A stretch of 6,596 nucleotides of DNA from Deltaproteobacteria bacterium (GCA_030640695.1 DAOWIX010000011.1:1-6596); one strand, 5' to 3'; positions 1 to 6,533 are shown, counted from the first letter of the stretch. The notes: a model not told the origin generated them from the letters alone. Numbers and translations: made by a program.

Positions 1-1032
1 GCCGATGGAACTAATGGTAAAGGCGTTCACGGATCTGCTGTTTTTATGGGTGTCCACGGAGCTGCCTCAGGATCATCTGGCTCGGGTGTTTTCGGAGCTG
101 CCTCAGGATCATCTGGCAAGGGCGTTTCCGGGGCTGCAACAAATACCGGAGCAGTCCAAAACTACGGTGGTTATTTCTCGGCCAACGGAGCCTCTGGCTA
201 TGGTGTCTACGGAAAGGCCATAGGAGCCACTGGTCGAGGTGTCTACGGGACTGCCACAAACACCGGAGATGTCAAAAACTACGGTGGTTTTTTCTCAGCT
301 GCTGGAACAGATGGCCGTGGTGTCTACGGAACTTCCACAGGATCATCTGGTCGAGGTGTCAAAGGATATGCCGAAGGAACATACGGTGTAGGCGTCTTCG
401 GAGACTCAATGGGGGTCTATGGGAACGGCGGTCATTTTGTAAACAGGAGTAATAATATTCAGTCGGTCGGGTTGTGGGCTGGGTCGCGCACTGGAAATAT
501 TATCGAAGGTCATCTAGTTGATTCGGCGGGCGTTTCAGAGAATCTGCGCTTTCTGGTCGATCGGGATGGTAAGGTATACGCCGACGGTTATTTTTATGGA
601 GGTGGTGCGGACTTTGCCGAATACGTAATTCCTGATGGTGACAAGAGCTTGTATGAACCGGGTGACGTTCTGGCCATTAGCCCGGAAGCGGAGGAGATGA
701 GCAACACCGTCACCAAGACCAATGAACCTTATTCTACAAAAGTTGCCGGGGTTTATTCGACTAAACCCGGTTTTATTGGCAATCTTCAGGGGATAAATGA
801 TGCTGGTTCTGGAGAGGAGTTTCCCATGGCCGTCCTGGGTATTGTGCCCTGTAAAGTATGCACAGAAAATGGCTCGATCAGGCGTGGCGACCTGCTTGTT
901 TCGTCATCTATTTCGGGTTATGCTATGAAGGGAACCGATCGTTTGAGAATGATCGGTAGTATCGTTGGGAAATCTCTCGGCAACCTAGAATCCGGCGAAG
1001 GCGTTATCGATATCCTCGTCACATTGCAATAA
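1..1032 (+). CDS. Glycine-rich GxGVxG-repeat protein with conserved C-terminal module (5' partial)
   Basis: The frame is open from base 1 (first codon GCC) to a TAA at 1030-1032, giving 343 residues. There is no start codon that must be used, so the N-terminus lies outside the window. Residues 1 to about 142 are repeats of the type G-x-G-V-x-G followed by A/S/T-rich turns. The step between GVxG motifs is mostly 12 residues, with two 27-residue steps that carry an NYGGYFSA or NYGGFFSA insert. Residues about 143-200 are a linker (FLVDRDGKVYADGYFYGGG). Residues about 200-343 are non-repetitive: they start with GADFAEY and contain EPGDVLAIS, VAGVYSTKPG, RRGDLLVSS and GYAMK, and end in a beta-strand-like IDILVTLQ. 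From general knowledge, such repeat arrays with ADxAE-type C-terminal domains occur in large secreted or tail-fibre-like bacterial proteins of unknown function. A relation to phage intramolecular-chaperone domains (Peptidase_G2 type) is only a suspicion. No signal peptide or membrane segment is visible in this part. I am sure it is coding but unsure of its function. Confidence 0.85.
   Translation, partial: ADGTNGKGVHGSAVFMGVHGAASGSSGSGVFGAASGSSGKGVSGAATNTGAVQNYGGYFSANGASGYGVYGKAIGATGRGVYGTATNTGDVKNYGGFFSAAGTDGRGVYGTSTGSSGRGVKGYAEGTYGVGVFGDSMGVYGNGGHFVNRSNNIQSVGLWAGSRTGNIIEGHLVDSAGVSENLRFLVDRDGKVYADGYFYGGGADFAEYVIPDGDKSLYEPGDVLAISPEAEEMSNTVTKTNEPYSTKVAGVYSTKPGFIGNLQGINDAGSGEEFPMAVLGIVPCKVCTENGSIRRGDLLVSSSISGYAMKGTDRLRMIGSIVGKSLGNLESGEGVIDILVTLQ
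57..117 (+). repeat. Perfect 25-bp direct repeat, period 36 bp, inside the repeat protein
   Basis: Bases 57-81 and 93-117 are identical (both start CGGAGCTGCCTC and end ATCATCTGGC). The period of 36 bp equals 12 codons, so each copy encodes GAASGSSG in frame. A diverged third relative lies near 334-350. Identity at the DNA level, including wobble positions, points to recent unit duplication or conversion, unlike the more diverged units further along. Confidence 0.9.
121..354 (+). repeat. Two tandem 117-bp (39-residue) higher-order repeats
   Basis: Bases 121-237 and 238-354 encode two in-frame 39-residue units, each made of one 27-residue and one 12-residue subunit. The first reads GVSGAATNTG, then NYGGYFSA, then GVYG. 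The second reads GVYGTATNTG, then NYGGFFSA, then GVYG. The DNA of the two copies is clearly related but has many substitutions, so this duplication is older than the perfect 25-bp repeat just upstream. Confidence 0.85.
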
Positions 1033-1189
1033 TTATTACAGATAGTTCTTGCGGATGTGGGTGATTGGGGTTGAAGGAACATTAGATATTGCCAGTGCTA
1101 AGGTCTTATCTTTGCCTAATTGCTTAAACAAAACATTATCAGCGAACATACAAATATCCACGAAAAACAAAAGTTCATATAAAAAAACC

Positions 1190-1222
1190 AAAAAGAGGGC
1201 CCTGTAACAGGACCCTCTTTTT
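1190..1222. terminator. Bidirectional rho-independent terminator between convergent genes
   Basis: The left arm, AAAAAGAGGGCCCTG (1190-1204), pairs with the right arm, CAGGACCCTCTTTTT (1208-1222), around a TAA loop. The only imperfection is C1200 against A1212, which becomes a G-U wobble in minus-strand RNA. On the plus strand the stem ends in TTTTT followed by CTTTCTTT. On the minus strand it is followed by TTTTT, GG and seven more T. It lies 42 bases past the lpxC stop and 157 bases past the stop of the repeat-protein gene, so it can end both transcripts. Confidence 0.9.
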
Positions 1223-1264
1223 CTTTCTTTACTCTTCACTATTATTATTTACGAGGGCACTCCT

Positions 1265-2206
1265 CTAAAACAGAGCTTCACCCATAACCAAGCGCGGAAC
1301 TGTGAAGCTGGGCTGCGAACTGTCAAGCCACTCGCCGGTGGTGACTTTTTCCCAGGCCTCAGTTTTAGCGAGTGCAGCCTGAACCAGCTTGTAGTTCAAA
1401 GCATGGCCGGTCTTGTTGGCCTCCAAGACTCCAATCAGGGGCATACCTAAGAGACTGATATCACCAAAACAGTCTAAAACTTTATGACGGGCAAACTCAT
1501 CGGCAAAACGCAAACCATCCTCATTGAGAACTGAATATTCGTCAAGCACTATAGCATTATCCAAAGACCCGCCCAAAGCTAGGTTGTTGGCTTTCATCCA
1601 TTCAACTTCATGCAGAAAACCGAAGGTCCGGGCCCGACTGATCTGACGGTCGTAGGAGACATCGGCAAAAGAGAAACTAAAACTTTGGGAGCCGATCATG
1701 GGATGATCGAAATCGATATGGTTGATAATTGAGAGAGAGGCATTAGAAGAAGGGGGCTGGGGCCCGAGACGAGCCCATTTGTCACCATCAGTAACCGTCA
1801 CGGTACCGGTCATGCGCATATAGCATTTAGCTTCGACCTGCCGTTTAATACCCGCCGTCTTGATAAGGTAAACAAATGGATTGGCGCTGCCATCCATAAT
1901 CGGAACCTCGGGCCCGTGAACCTCGACCAAGGCATTATCGACCCCGAGACCAGAAAAGGCCGAGAGAAGGTGCTCTACGGTTCCGATAACAAAACCATCG
2001 CACCCTAAGGTCGTAGCCAGAGAGGTATCAACAACAAAATCGGAAGAGGCCGGAATGGTCGTCATGACCCGACCCTCTTCAACGCGCTGCAGCTTGATAC
2101 CATGACCTGCAGAAGCCGGCTTCAAAACAAGCTTGACCTTGACCCCTGAATGCAAGCCTATACCAACACAGGAAATCTCTTTTTTTAATGTTCTTTGGAA
2201 AAACAT
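1265..2206 (-). CDS. lpxC: UDP-3-O-acyl-N-acetylglucosamine deacetylase (LpxC)
   Basis: This zinc-dependent cytoplasmic deacetylase removes the N-acetyl group from UDP-3-O-acyl-GlcNAc, the committed step of lipid A synthesis. Starting at the ATG at 2204-2206 gives 313 residues, beginning MFFQRTLKKE and continuing into VGIGLHSGVKV, the usual LpxC opening. Numbered from this start, the TVEHL motif places Glu78 and zinc ligand His79 exactly as in E. coli. The other ligands are His241 and Asp245 (ARHKVLDCFGD), and His268 in KTGHALNYK is the catalytic histidine. The substrate-binding block PEVPIMDGSA is intact. A longer frame could start at a GTG at 2219-2221, but that codon overlaps the AGGAG Shine-Dalgarno (2221-2225), so the ATG is preferred even though its 14-base spacing is long. 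The gene lies downstream of gatB on the same strand after 316 bases and ends in the shared terminator. No sign of damage. Confidence 0.96.
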   Translation of the reverse strand: MFFQRTLKKEISCVGIGLHSGVKVKLVLKPASAGHGIKLQRVEEGRVMTTIPASSDFVVDTSLATTLGCDGFVIGTVEHLLSAFSGLGVDNALVEVHGPEVPIMDGSANPFVYLIKTAGIKRQVEAKCYMRMTGTVTVTDGDKWARLGPQPPSSNASLSIINHIDFDHPMIGSQSFSFSFADVSYDRQISRARTFGFLHEVEWMKANNLALGGSLDNAIVLDEYSVLNEDGLRFADEFARHKVLDCFGDISLLGMPLIGVLEANKTGHALNYKLVQAALAKTEAWEKVTTGEWLDSSQPSFTVPRLVMGEALF

Positions 2207-2522
2207 AGTTGTAGAAAACACTCCTGGCCAAGTTTAATTTACAAAATCCTGACTTTTTATTTTAATTTTCAGCCCTGAACCAAAAATGTTTCAGTCGTTG
2301 TGAATGCGACAGCTCGCATTAATCGTGCATTATTCAGGCCAACGTTAAAACAGTGGTGCGTCGCCAATCAGCAATCGGCAGTAAAGCCAAAGCCCAGATG
2401 ACTACAGCATCTTTACCAAGAGATCACCAACTGCCACCTAACAACTCACCTGCGAGACAAAAACGTCCCCATAAGTGCGACATAACCGTCTCACTCAAAA
2501 CAGCAAGCTAACAACCTGGATC
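2207..2522. other. Intergenic region between gatB and lpxC, no gene found
   Basis: No reading frame with coding character was found on either strand. The lpxC-proximal third (about 2226-2290) is AT-rich and presumably holds the lpxC leader, with the AGGAG at 2221-2225. A small hairpin lies at 2303-2320. Around 2352-2388 there is sequence resembling the repeat between cysK and gatA, including TCGGCAGTAAAGCC at 2375-2388. No good -35/-10 pair and no T-tailed terminator after gatB could be identified, so gatB-lpxC read-through is possible. Confidence 0.7.
2303..2320. other. Short perfect stem-loop upstream of lpxC
   Basis: AATGCGA (2303-2309) and TCGCATT (2314-2320) form a perfect 7-bp stem with a 4-base loop. 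There is no T-run on either side, so it is not a canonical terminator. It lies about 100 bases upstream of the lpxC start and could be a leader structure, a protein-binding palindrome or chance. Confidence 0.45.
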
Positions 2523-3956
2523 TCAACCAATCTTCTCTTTGAGCAATTGATTGACCATCTGGGGGTTGGCCTGACCTTTAGTCTGCTTCATAACCTGGCC
2601 GACAAAAAAACCAAAAAGCTTGACTTTGCCCTGCTGATATTCTTTAACCTTGTCGTCATTGGCGGCAACAATCTCATCAACCAGTGTAGCAAGCTCCCCG
2701 GCATCTGACATTTGGGCCAAACCCTGAGCTTCAACCATCTGTCGAGGATCATTGTCAGCGGCACTATACATCTGCGAGAAAACCTGCTTGCCGATCTTGC
2801 CGCTGATCGCGCCTTCATCGATCAGGCTTAATAATTCAGCCAAACCTTGGGGCGTAATTGGACATTGAGTGATACTGGTTTTATCTTCATTGAGAAATTT
2901 CATGAGCTCAACCATGATCCAGTTGGCCACCGCTTTGGGCTGGGCAAAGAGTTTCACGACCGCCTCAAAATAGTCGGCCATCGCCCGATCTGCAGTCAAA
3001 ACTTCAACATCAGCAATCGGAATTGCGTAATCCGCAACAATCCTCTGGCGCTTTAAGGCCGGTAGTTCGGGTAGGCTTTGCCGCACACTCTCCACCCAAG
3101 CCTCGTCAACGACAACCGGCAAGAGATCAGGATCAGGAAAATAGCGATAGTCGTGGGCCTCCTCTTTGCCGCGCATCGACATACTAATCCCGCGGTCGAC
3201 GTTCCATAAACGGGTCTCTTGAACAACTAGGCCACCACCATCCAGAATATCGCGCTGGCGTTCAACCTCGTACTCAATAGCCCGTTGGACGTTACGAAAC
3301 GAATTCATGTTTTTGAGTTCGGCCCGAGTGCCGAGTTCCGGTGCTCCCCAACGTCTGAGCGAGATATTGGCATCGCAACGAAAACTGCCCTCCTCCATAT
3401 TGCCATCGCAAACCCCAAGATAGACGACTATATCACGTAAAGCCTTCAAATAGGCTACAGCTTCAGCTGAACTACGCATATCGGGCTCACTGACGATCTC
3501 AATAAGCGGCACGCAGGCGCGGTTATAATCGACATAACTGACGCCGTGCTCATGTTCAGGATGAACCAGTTTACCGGCATCCTCCTCCATATGAATTCGA
3601 GTGATACCGATCCGCTTGGTCGCTTCTTCAACTTCAATATCGAGATAACCATCGACGCAGATGGGCAATTCAAACTGTGAGATCTGGTAGCCTTTGGGGA
3701 GATCGGGATAAAAATAGTTCTTACGAGCAAAAACACTGTTCGGTATAATTTCACAAGCGGTTGCAAGACCGGCCCTAACCGCAAAATCGACAACCTTACG
3801 ATTTAGAACCGGCAAGGCACCGGGCATCCCGGTACAGACCGGACAGCTATTTTGATTAGGCGGGTTACCGAAATGGGTCGAACAGCCGCAAAAGATCTTG
3901 GTTTCAGTCAGGAGCTGGCAGTGTACTTCAAGGCCGATAACGATTTCATAATCCAT
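2523..3956 (-). CDS. gatB: Asp-tRNA(Asn)/Glu-tRNA(Gln) amidotransferase subunit B (GatB)
   Basis: GatB is the kinase/transamidase subunit of GatCAB. It phosphorylates the misacylated Asp or Glu on tRNA with ATP and amidates it using ammonia from GatA. The ATG at 3954-3956 gives 477 residues, the normal family length, opening MDYEIVIGLEVHCQL. Visible hallmarks are Glu10/His12 in GLEVH, a four-cysteine zinc site (Cys23, Cys25, Cys38, Cys41), the segment around MEEDAGK (Glu124/Glu125), RCDAN (Asp195), KNMNSF and DYRYFPDPDL. The C-terminal tRNA-binding YqeY-like helical domain ends in GQANPQMVNQLLKEK. A GGAGG lies 10 bases upstream, inside the end of gatA. The frame stays open upstream to 4001, but that would overlap gatA by about 40 bases and add residues unlike the family. 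The start is 2 bases past the gatA stop (TGA-TC-ATG), suggesting translational coupling. Confidence 0.97.
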   Translation of the reverse strand: MDYEIVIGLEVHCQLLTETKIFCGCSTHFGNPPNQNSCPVCTGMPGALPVLNRKVVDFAVRAGLATACEIIPNSVFARKNYFYPDLPKGYQISQFELPICVDGYLDIEVEEATKRIGITRIHMEEDAGKLVHPEHEHGVSYVDYNRACVPLIEIVSEPDMRSSAEAVAYLKALRDIVVYLGVCDGNMEEGSFRCDANISLRRWGAPELGTRAELKNMNSFRNVQRAIEYEVERQRDILDGGGLVVQETRLWNVDRGISMSMRGKEEAHDYRYFPDPDLLPVVVDEAWVESVRQSLPELPALKRQRIVADYAIPIADVEVLTADRAMADYFEAVVKLFAQPKAVANWIMVELMKFLNEDKTSITQCPITPQGLAELLSLIDEGAISGKIGKQVFSQMYSAADNDPRQMVEAQGLAQMSDAGELATLVDEIVAANDDKVKEYQQGKVKLFGFFVGQVMKQTKGQANPQMVNQLLKEKIG

Positions 3957-3958
3957 GA

Positions 3959-5434
3959 TCAAACCGCCTCCCCTGCCAGAGTCGGCCTGTGGCCGGACCA
4001 TCCGGCCAGCTGTTCGTAATGCCAGGCGACCCGCAAAAGCGTCTCTTCAGCAAAAGGTTTGGCAATAATCTGCAAACCAATCGGAAGCCCCGCTTTAGTA
4101 AATCCGCAAGGAACTGAAATCGCCGGCAAACCGGCCAGGTTGACCGGAATCGTCAGGATATCGGAGAGGTACATCGACAAAGGATCATCAACCTTCTCCC
4201 CGAAAGCAAAAGCCGGCGTCGGACAAACCGGCGACACCAGCACATCACAATCAGCAAAAACTTTGTCAAAATCGCGGGTAATCAGAGTTCTTACCTGCTG
4301 GGCCTTGCGATAGTAGGCATCGTAGTAACCCGACGACAACGCATAAGTCCCGAGCATGATTCGCCGTTTGACCTCATCACCGAACCCTTGAGCCCGGGTT
4401 TTCCGGTACATATCAAGCAAACCATCTGCATCATCAGCCCGAAAACCATACTTGACACCGTCATAACGAGCCAGGTTGGAACTTGCCTCCGCAGTTGCCA
4501 GAAGATAATAGGTCGCCACTGCATAATCGGTATGGGGCAGAGAAACATCATCAAGCTGAGCCCCTGAGGCTGCCAATTGACTACAACCAAGCCTAACTGC
4601 AGCCTCGACCTCCGGGTCAAGGCCAGCGCCAAAATACTCCTTAGGCACCCCGATCTTCAAACCCTTGATATCCTTTTTCAGAGCGCCGTAATAGTCGGCT
4701 ACCGGCAGATCGACCGAGGTTGAATCACGTTTATCATGCCCGGCAATCACCCCGAGCAACAAGGCCGCATCAGCCACCGTCAAGGTTACCGGACCGATCT
4801 GGTCGAGAGAAGAGGCAAAAGCCACCAAACCATAGCGAGAAACCCGGCCATAAGTCGGCTTCATACCGACAACCCCACAAAAAGATGCGGGCTGCCGAAT
4901 GGAACCGCCGGTATCTGACCCCAAAGTGGCAATCGCCGTGGCCGCAGCCACGGCGGCAACGGAACCACCGCTGGACCCTCCAGGAACTCGTTTTAAGTCC
5001 CAAGGGTTGCGCGTCGCTTTAATGGCGGAATTTTCCGTCGATGACCCCATTGCAAACTCATCCATATTGAGTTTACCGGTAATCACGGCTCCCGCCTCGC
5101 GCAATCGGGCCACAACCGTAGCATCGTACTCCGGCCGATAGTCGGCCAACATCCGCGAAGCACAGGTAGTTTTCAAACCTTTAGTTGAGAGCAGATCTTT
5201 CAAACCTAGAGGGATACCTGTAACCGGAGTCGTTTTTTCACCTTTACGACGGCACTCATCGGCCGCTTCGGCTTGGGCCAGCGCCCCTTTTTCATCAGTC
5301 TCAAGATAGGCCGCAATCGTATCGTCAACCGCAGCAATACGACCGAATACCGAGCGCGTCACTTCAAGTGAGGAAACCTCACCCTGTTCGAGACGTTGCC
5401 AAAGCTCTTCTAAAGAGCAGTTATAGAGTTCCAT
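3959..5434 (-). CDS. gatA: Asp-tRNA(Asn)/Glu-tRNA(Gln) amidotransferase subunit A (GatA)
   Basis: GatA is the glutaminase subunit of GatCAB, an amidase-signature enzyme that releases ammonia from glutamine and channels it to GatB. The 491-residue length fits the family. The amidase catalytic triad is complete and numbered as in characterised bacterial GatA: Lys79 (GLKDLL), Ser154 in GGSSGGS, and Ser178 in GSDTGGSIRQPAS. Other family blocks are GKLNMDEFAMGSSTENS and SFCGVVGMKPTYGRVSRYG, and near the C-terminus LAGLPAISVPCG followed by LPIGLQIIA. The ATG at 5432-5434 has an AAGGA Shine-Dalgarno 10 bases upstream (5445-5449). gatB follows 2 bases after the TGA stop. The usual gatC partner is not found upstream, where cysK lies after only 69 bases. 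Confidence 0.97.
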   Translation of the reverse strand: MELYNCSLEELWQRLEQGEVSSLEVTRSVFGRIAAVDDTIAAYLETDEKGALAQAEAADECRRKGEKTTPVTGIPLGLKDLLSTKGLKTTCASRMLADYRPEYDATVVARLREAGAVITGKLNMDEFAMGSSTENSAIKATRNPWDLKRVPGGSSGGSVAAVAAATAIATLGSDTGGSIRQPASFCGVVGMKPTYGRVSRYGLVAFASSLDQIGPVTLTVADAALLLGVIAGHDKRDSTSVDLPVADYYGALKKDIKGLKIGVPKEYFGAGLDPEVEAAVRLGCSQLAASGAQLDDVSLPHTDYAVATYYLLATAEASSNLARYDGVKYGFRADDADGLLDMYRKTRAQGFGDEVKRRIMLGTYALSSGYYDAYYRKAQQVRTLITRDFDKVFADCDVLVSPVCPTPAFAFGEKVDDPLSMYLSDILTIPVNLAGLPAISVPCGFTKAGLPIGLQIIAKPFAEETLLRVAWHYEQLAGWSGHRPTLAGEAV

Positions 5435-5452
5435 ATATAAACAATCCTTATC

Positions 5453-5507
5453 AGTGGCCAGTTGCCAGTTATCAGGGTTTTACTGCCGACTGATAACTGA
5501 CCACTAG
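5453..5507. repeat. Inverted repeat with internal 7-bp tandem, spanning the cysK stop codon
   Basis: The right arm (5490-5505) is CTGATAACTGACCACT. Its complement matches 5453-5475 except for one extra 7-mer, because the left arm contains GCCAGTT twice in tandem (5457-5463 and 5464-5470). The single C/A mismatch becomes a G-U wobble in minus-strand RNA. The cysK-gatA message could therefore form a 16-bp stem with a 7-base bulge and a 14-base loop. There is no T-run, so it does not look like an intrinsic terminator. It includes the cysK TAG (5504-5506) and ends a few bases from the gatA ribosome binding site. It looks like a dispersed intergenic repeat or an mRNA processing/stability element. 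Confidence 0.75.
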
Positions 5508-6406
5508 ATTAAGCTGGTGCTGAAATATCTTTCAATCCGATCCGGGAGAATCGTCGCCACTCGTTTGTCCGGGCCGAAACGTTGAGCAAGTTTCATTGCG
5601 GCCCAGACATTGGCCCCGGATGAGGTTCCCACCATAGTACCTTCAAGTCGTGCCAGGGCTCGGGCCGTACCAATCGCATCCCCGTCACTGACAGTCACAA
5701 CCTCATCAATCAGAGAGACATCGAGAACCGGCGGCACAAAACCATCACCAATCCCCTGAATCTGGTGCAAGCCGGGCTCTTGACCCAGCAGGGCCGCTGA
5801 ATTTTCCGGTTCGACAGCAACCACCATAGCTTTGGGATTCTGCTCTTTCAAAAAACGGCCAACGCCACCCAGAGTCCCACCGCTGCCGACACCGGCAACA
5901 AAAACATCGACGTTACCTTCAAGTTGCTTCCAGAGCTCGGCTCCAGTTGTCCGATAGTGGATTTCCGGGTTATCAGGATTCTCAAACTGACCGAGAATAT
6001 GTGAATTCTTGATACCAGCGGCCAGCTCCTTAACTTTTGCAACTGATCCCATCAGGCTCTCTTTAGCTGGCGTCAAAACCAATTCCGCTCCCAGCGCCTT
6101 GATAATTTTCTTACGCTCTTCGCTCATATCCTCAGGCATCACAATAATCACCCGATAACCGCGATGGACGCCGACAAAAGCGACGGCAATCCCGGTATTG
6201 CCCGAGGTCGCCTCAATAATAGTTGAACCGGGCTTCAATAAACCCCGTTTCTCGGCCTGGGAAATCATATATTTGGCAACCCGATCTTTAACGCTGCCGC
6301 CGGGATTAAGATATTCTGCTTTGGCAAAAATCGGGATCGAAGAAATTTTAGCCAGACGCAACACCGGTGTATTACCGATCACACTCAAGATATCAAAATA
6401 TTCCAT
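5504..6406 (-). CDS. cysK: Cysteine synthase (O-acetylserine sulfhydrylase), PLP-dependent
   Basis: This fold-type II PLP enzyme makes cysteine from O-acetylserine and sulfide in the cytoplasm. The ATG at 6404-6406 gives 300 residues, opening MEYFDILSVIGNTPVLRL as in the family. The PLP lysine is Lys40 in NPGGSVKDR, the substrate loop is TSGNTG (67-72), and the PLP phosphate loop is GVGSGGT (172-178). IQGIGDGF (217-224) and GTSSGAN (260-266) are also family blocks. The end reads LPDRIERYFST where classical CysK has LPSSGERYLST, so the Ser that contacts the PLP ring nitrogen and the next Gly are replaced. Assignment to CysK rather than CysM or another beta-replacement enzyme is therefore likely but not certain. 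Upstream in-frame starts at 6431-6433 (ATG) and 6449-6451 (TTG) would add residues without family similarity. The Shine-Dalgarno of the chosen start is only GGAAA, 5 bases away. gatA follows after 69 bases, probably in the same transcript. Confidence 0.9.
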   Translation of the reverse strand: MEYFDILSVIGNTPVLRLAKISSIPIFAKAEYLNPGGSVKDRVAKYMISQAEKRGLLKPGSTIIEATSGNTGIAVAFVGVHRGYRVIIVMPEDMSEERKKIIKALGAELVLTPAKESLMGSVAKVKELAAGIKNSHILGQFENPDNPEIHYRTTGAELWKQLEGNVDVFVAGVGSGGTLGGVGRFLKEQNPKAMVVAVEPENSAALLGQEPGLHQIQGIGDGFVPPVLDVSLIDEVVTVSDGDAIGTARALARLEGTMVGTSSGANVWAAMKLAQRFGPDKRVATILPDRIERYFSTSLI

Positions 6407-6504
6407 AAAAGTTTCCGAGAAAAAGGTTAACATTGCCCTGCCGATTTTCAAAAGCGCAACTCAATACTACATTTCCATCACTAAATAAAGCTCTTTAAAT
6501 TTCA

Positions 6505-6533
6505 GATATAATACATCTCCCCAAGTTCCACAA
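6505..6533 (-). promoter_or_regulatory. Possible promoter for cysK-gatA-gatB
   Basis: On the minus strand TTGTGG (6528-6533) is followed after 17 bases by TATATC (6505-6510), within AT-rich sequence about 100 bases upstream of the cysK start. Both hexamers match the sigma-70 consensus only partly. The same spot reads TATAAT on the plus strand (6507-6512), without a convincing -35 partner, so a rightward promoter leaving the window is an alternative. Confidence 0.25.

Noticed and set aside
57..117. CRISPR-like direct repeats
   Set aside because: The repeats are in-frame coding repeats with a 36-bp period and only 11 bases between copies, with no unique spacers and no cas genes.
1055..1207. 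Small plus-strand reading frame of 50 codons starting MWVIGVEG
   Set aside because: It has no ribosome binding site, a low-complexity lysine-rich end, and a stop inside the terminator loop. It is most likely chance.
1151..1239. N-terminal part of a minus-strand small protein starting MKSKERKRG
   Set aside because: It is a translation of the terminator hairpin and its A/T tracts, not credible coding sequence.
2207..2221. Longer LpxC starting at a GTG (2219-2221)
   Set aside because: The GTG overlaps the AGGAG Shine-Dalgarno, while the ATG at 2204-2206 aligns with the family N-terminus and gives the E. coli numbering of Glu78/His79.
2475..2708. Plus-strand reading frame over the 3' end of gatB
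   Set aside because: It is antisense to a strongly supported gene and has no recognisable family. Several similar antisense frames inside gatB, gatA and cysK were dismissed for the same reason.
3957..4001. Longer GatB overlapping gatA
   Set aside because: The added residues are unlike GatB. The ATG at 3954-3956 has a GGAGG at good spacing and directly follows the gatA stop.
6407..6451. Longer CysK starting at TTG (6449-6451) or ATG (6431-6433)
   Set aside because: The extra residues have no family similarity, the TTG lacks a ribosome binding site, and the family start matches the ATG at 6404-6406.
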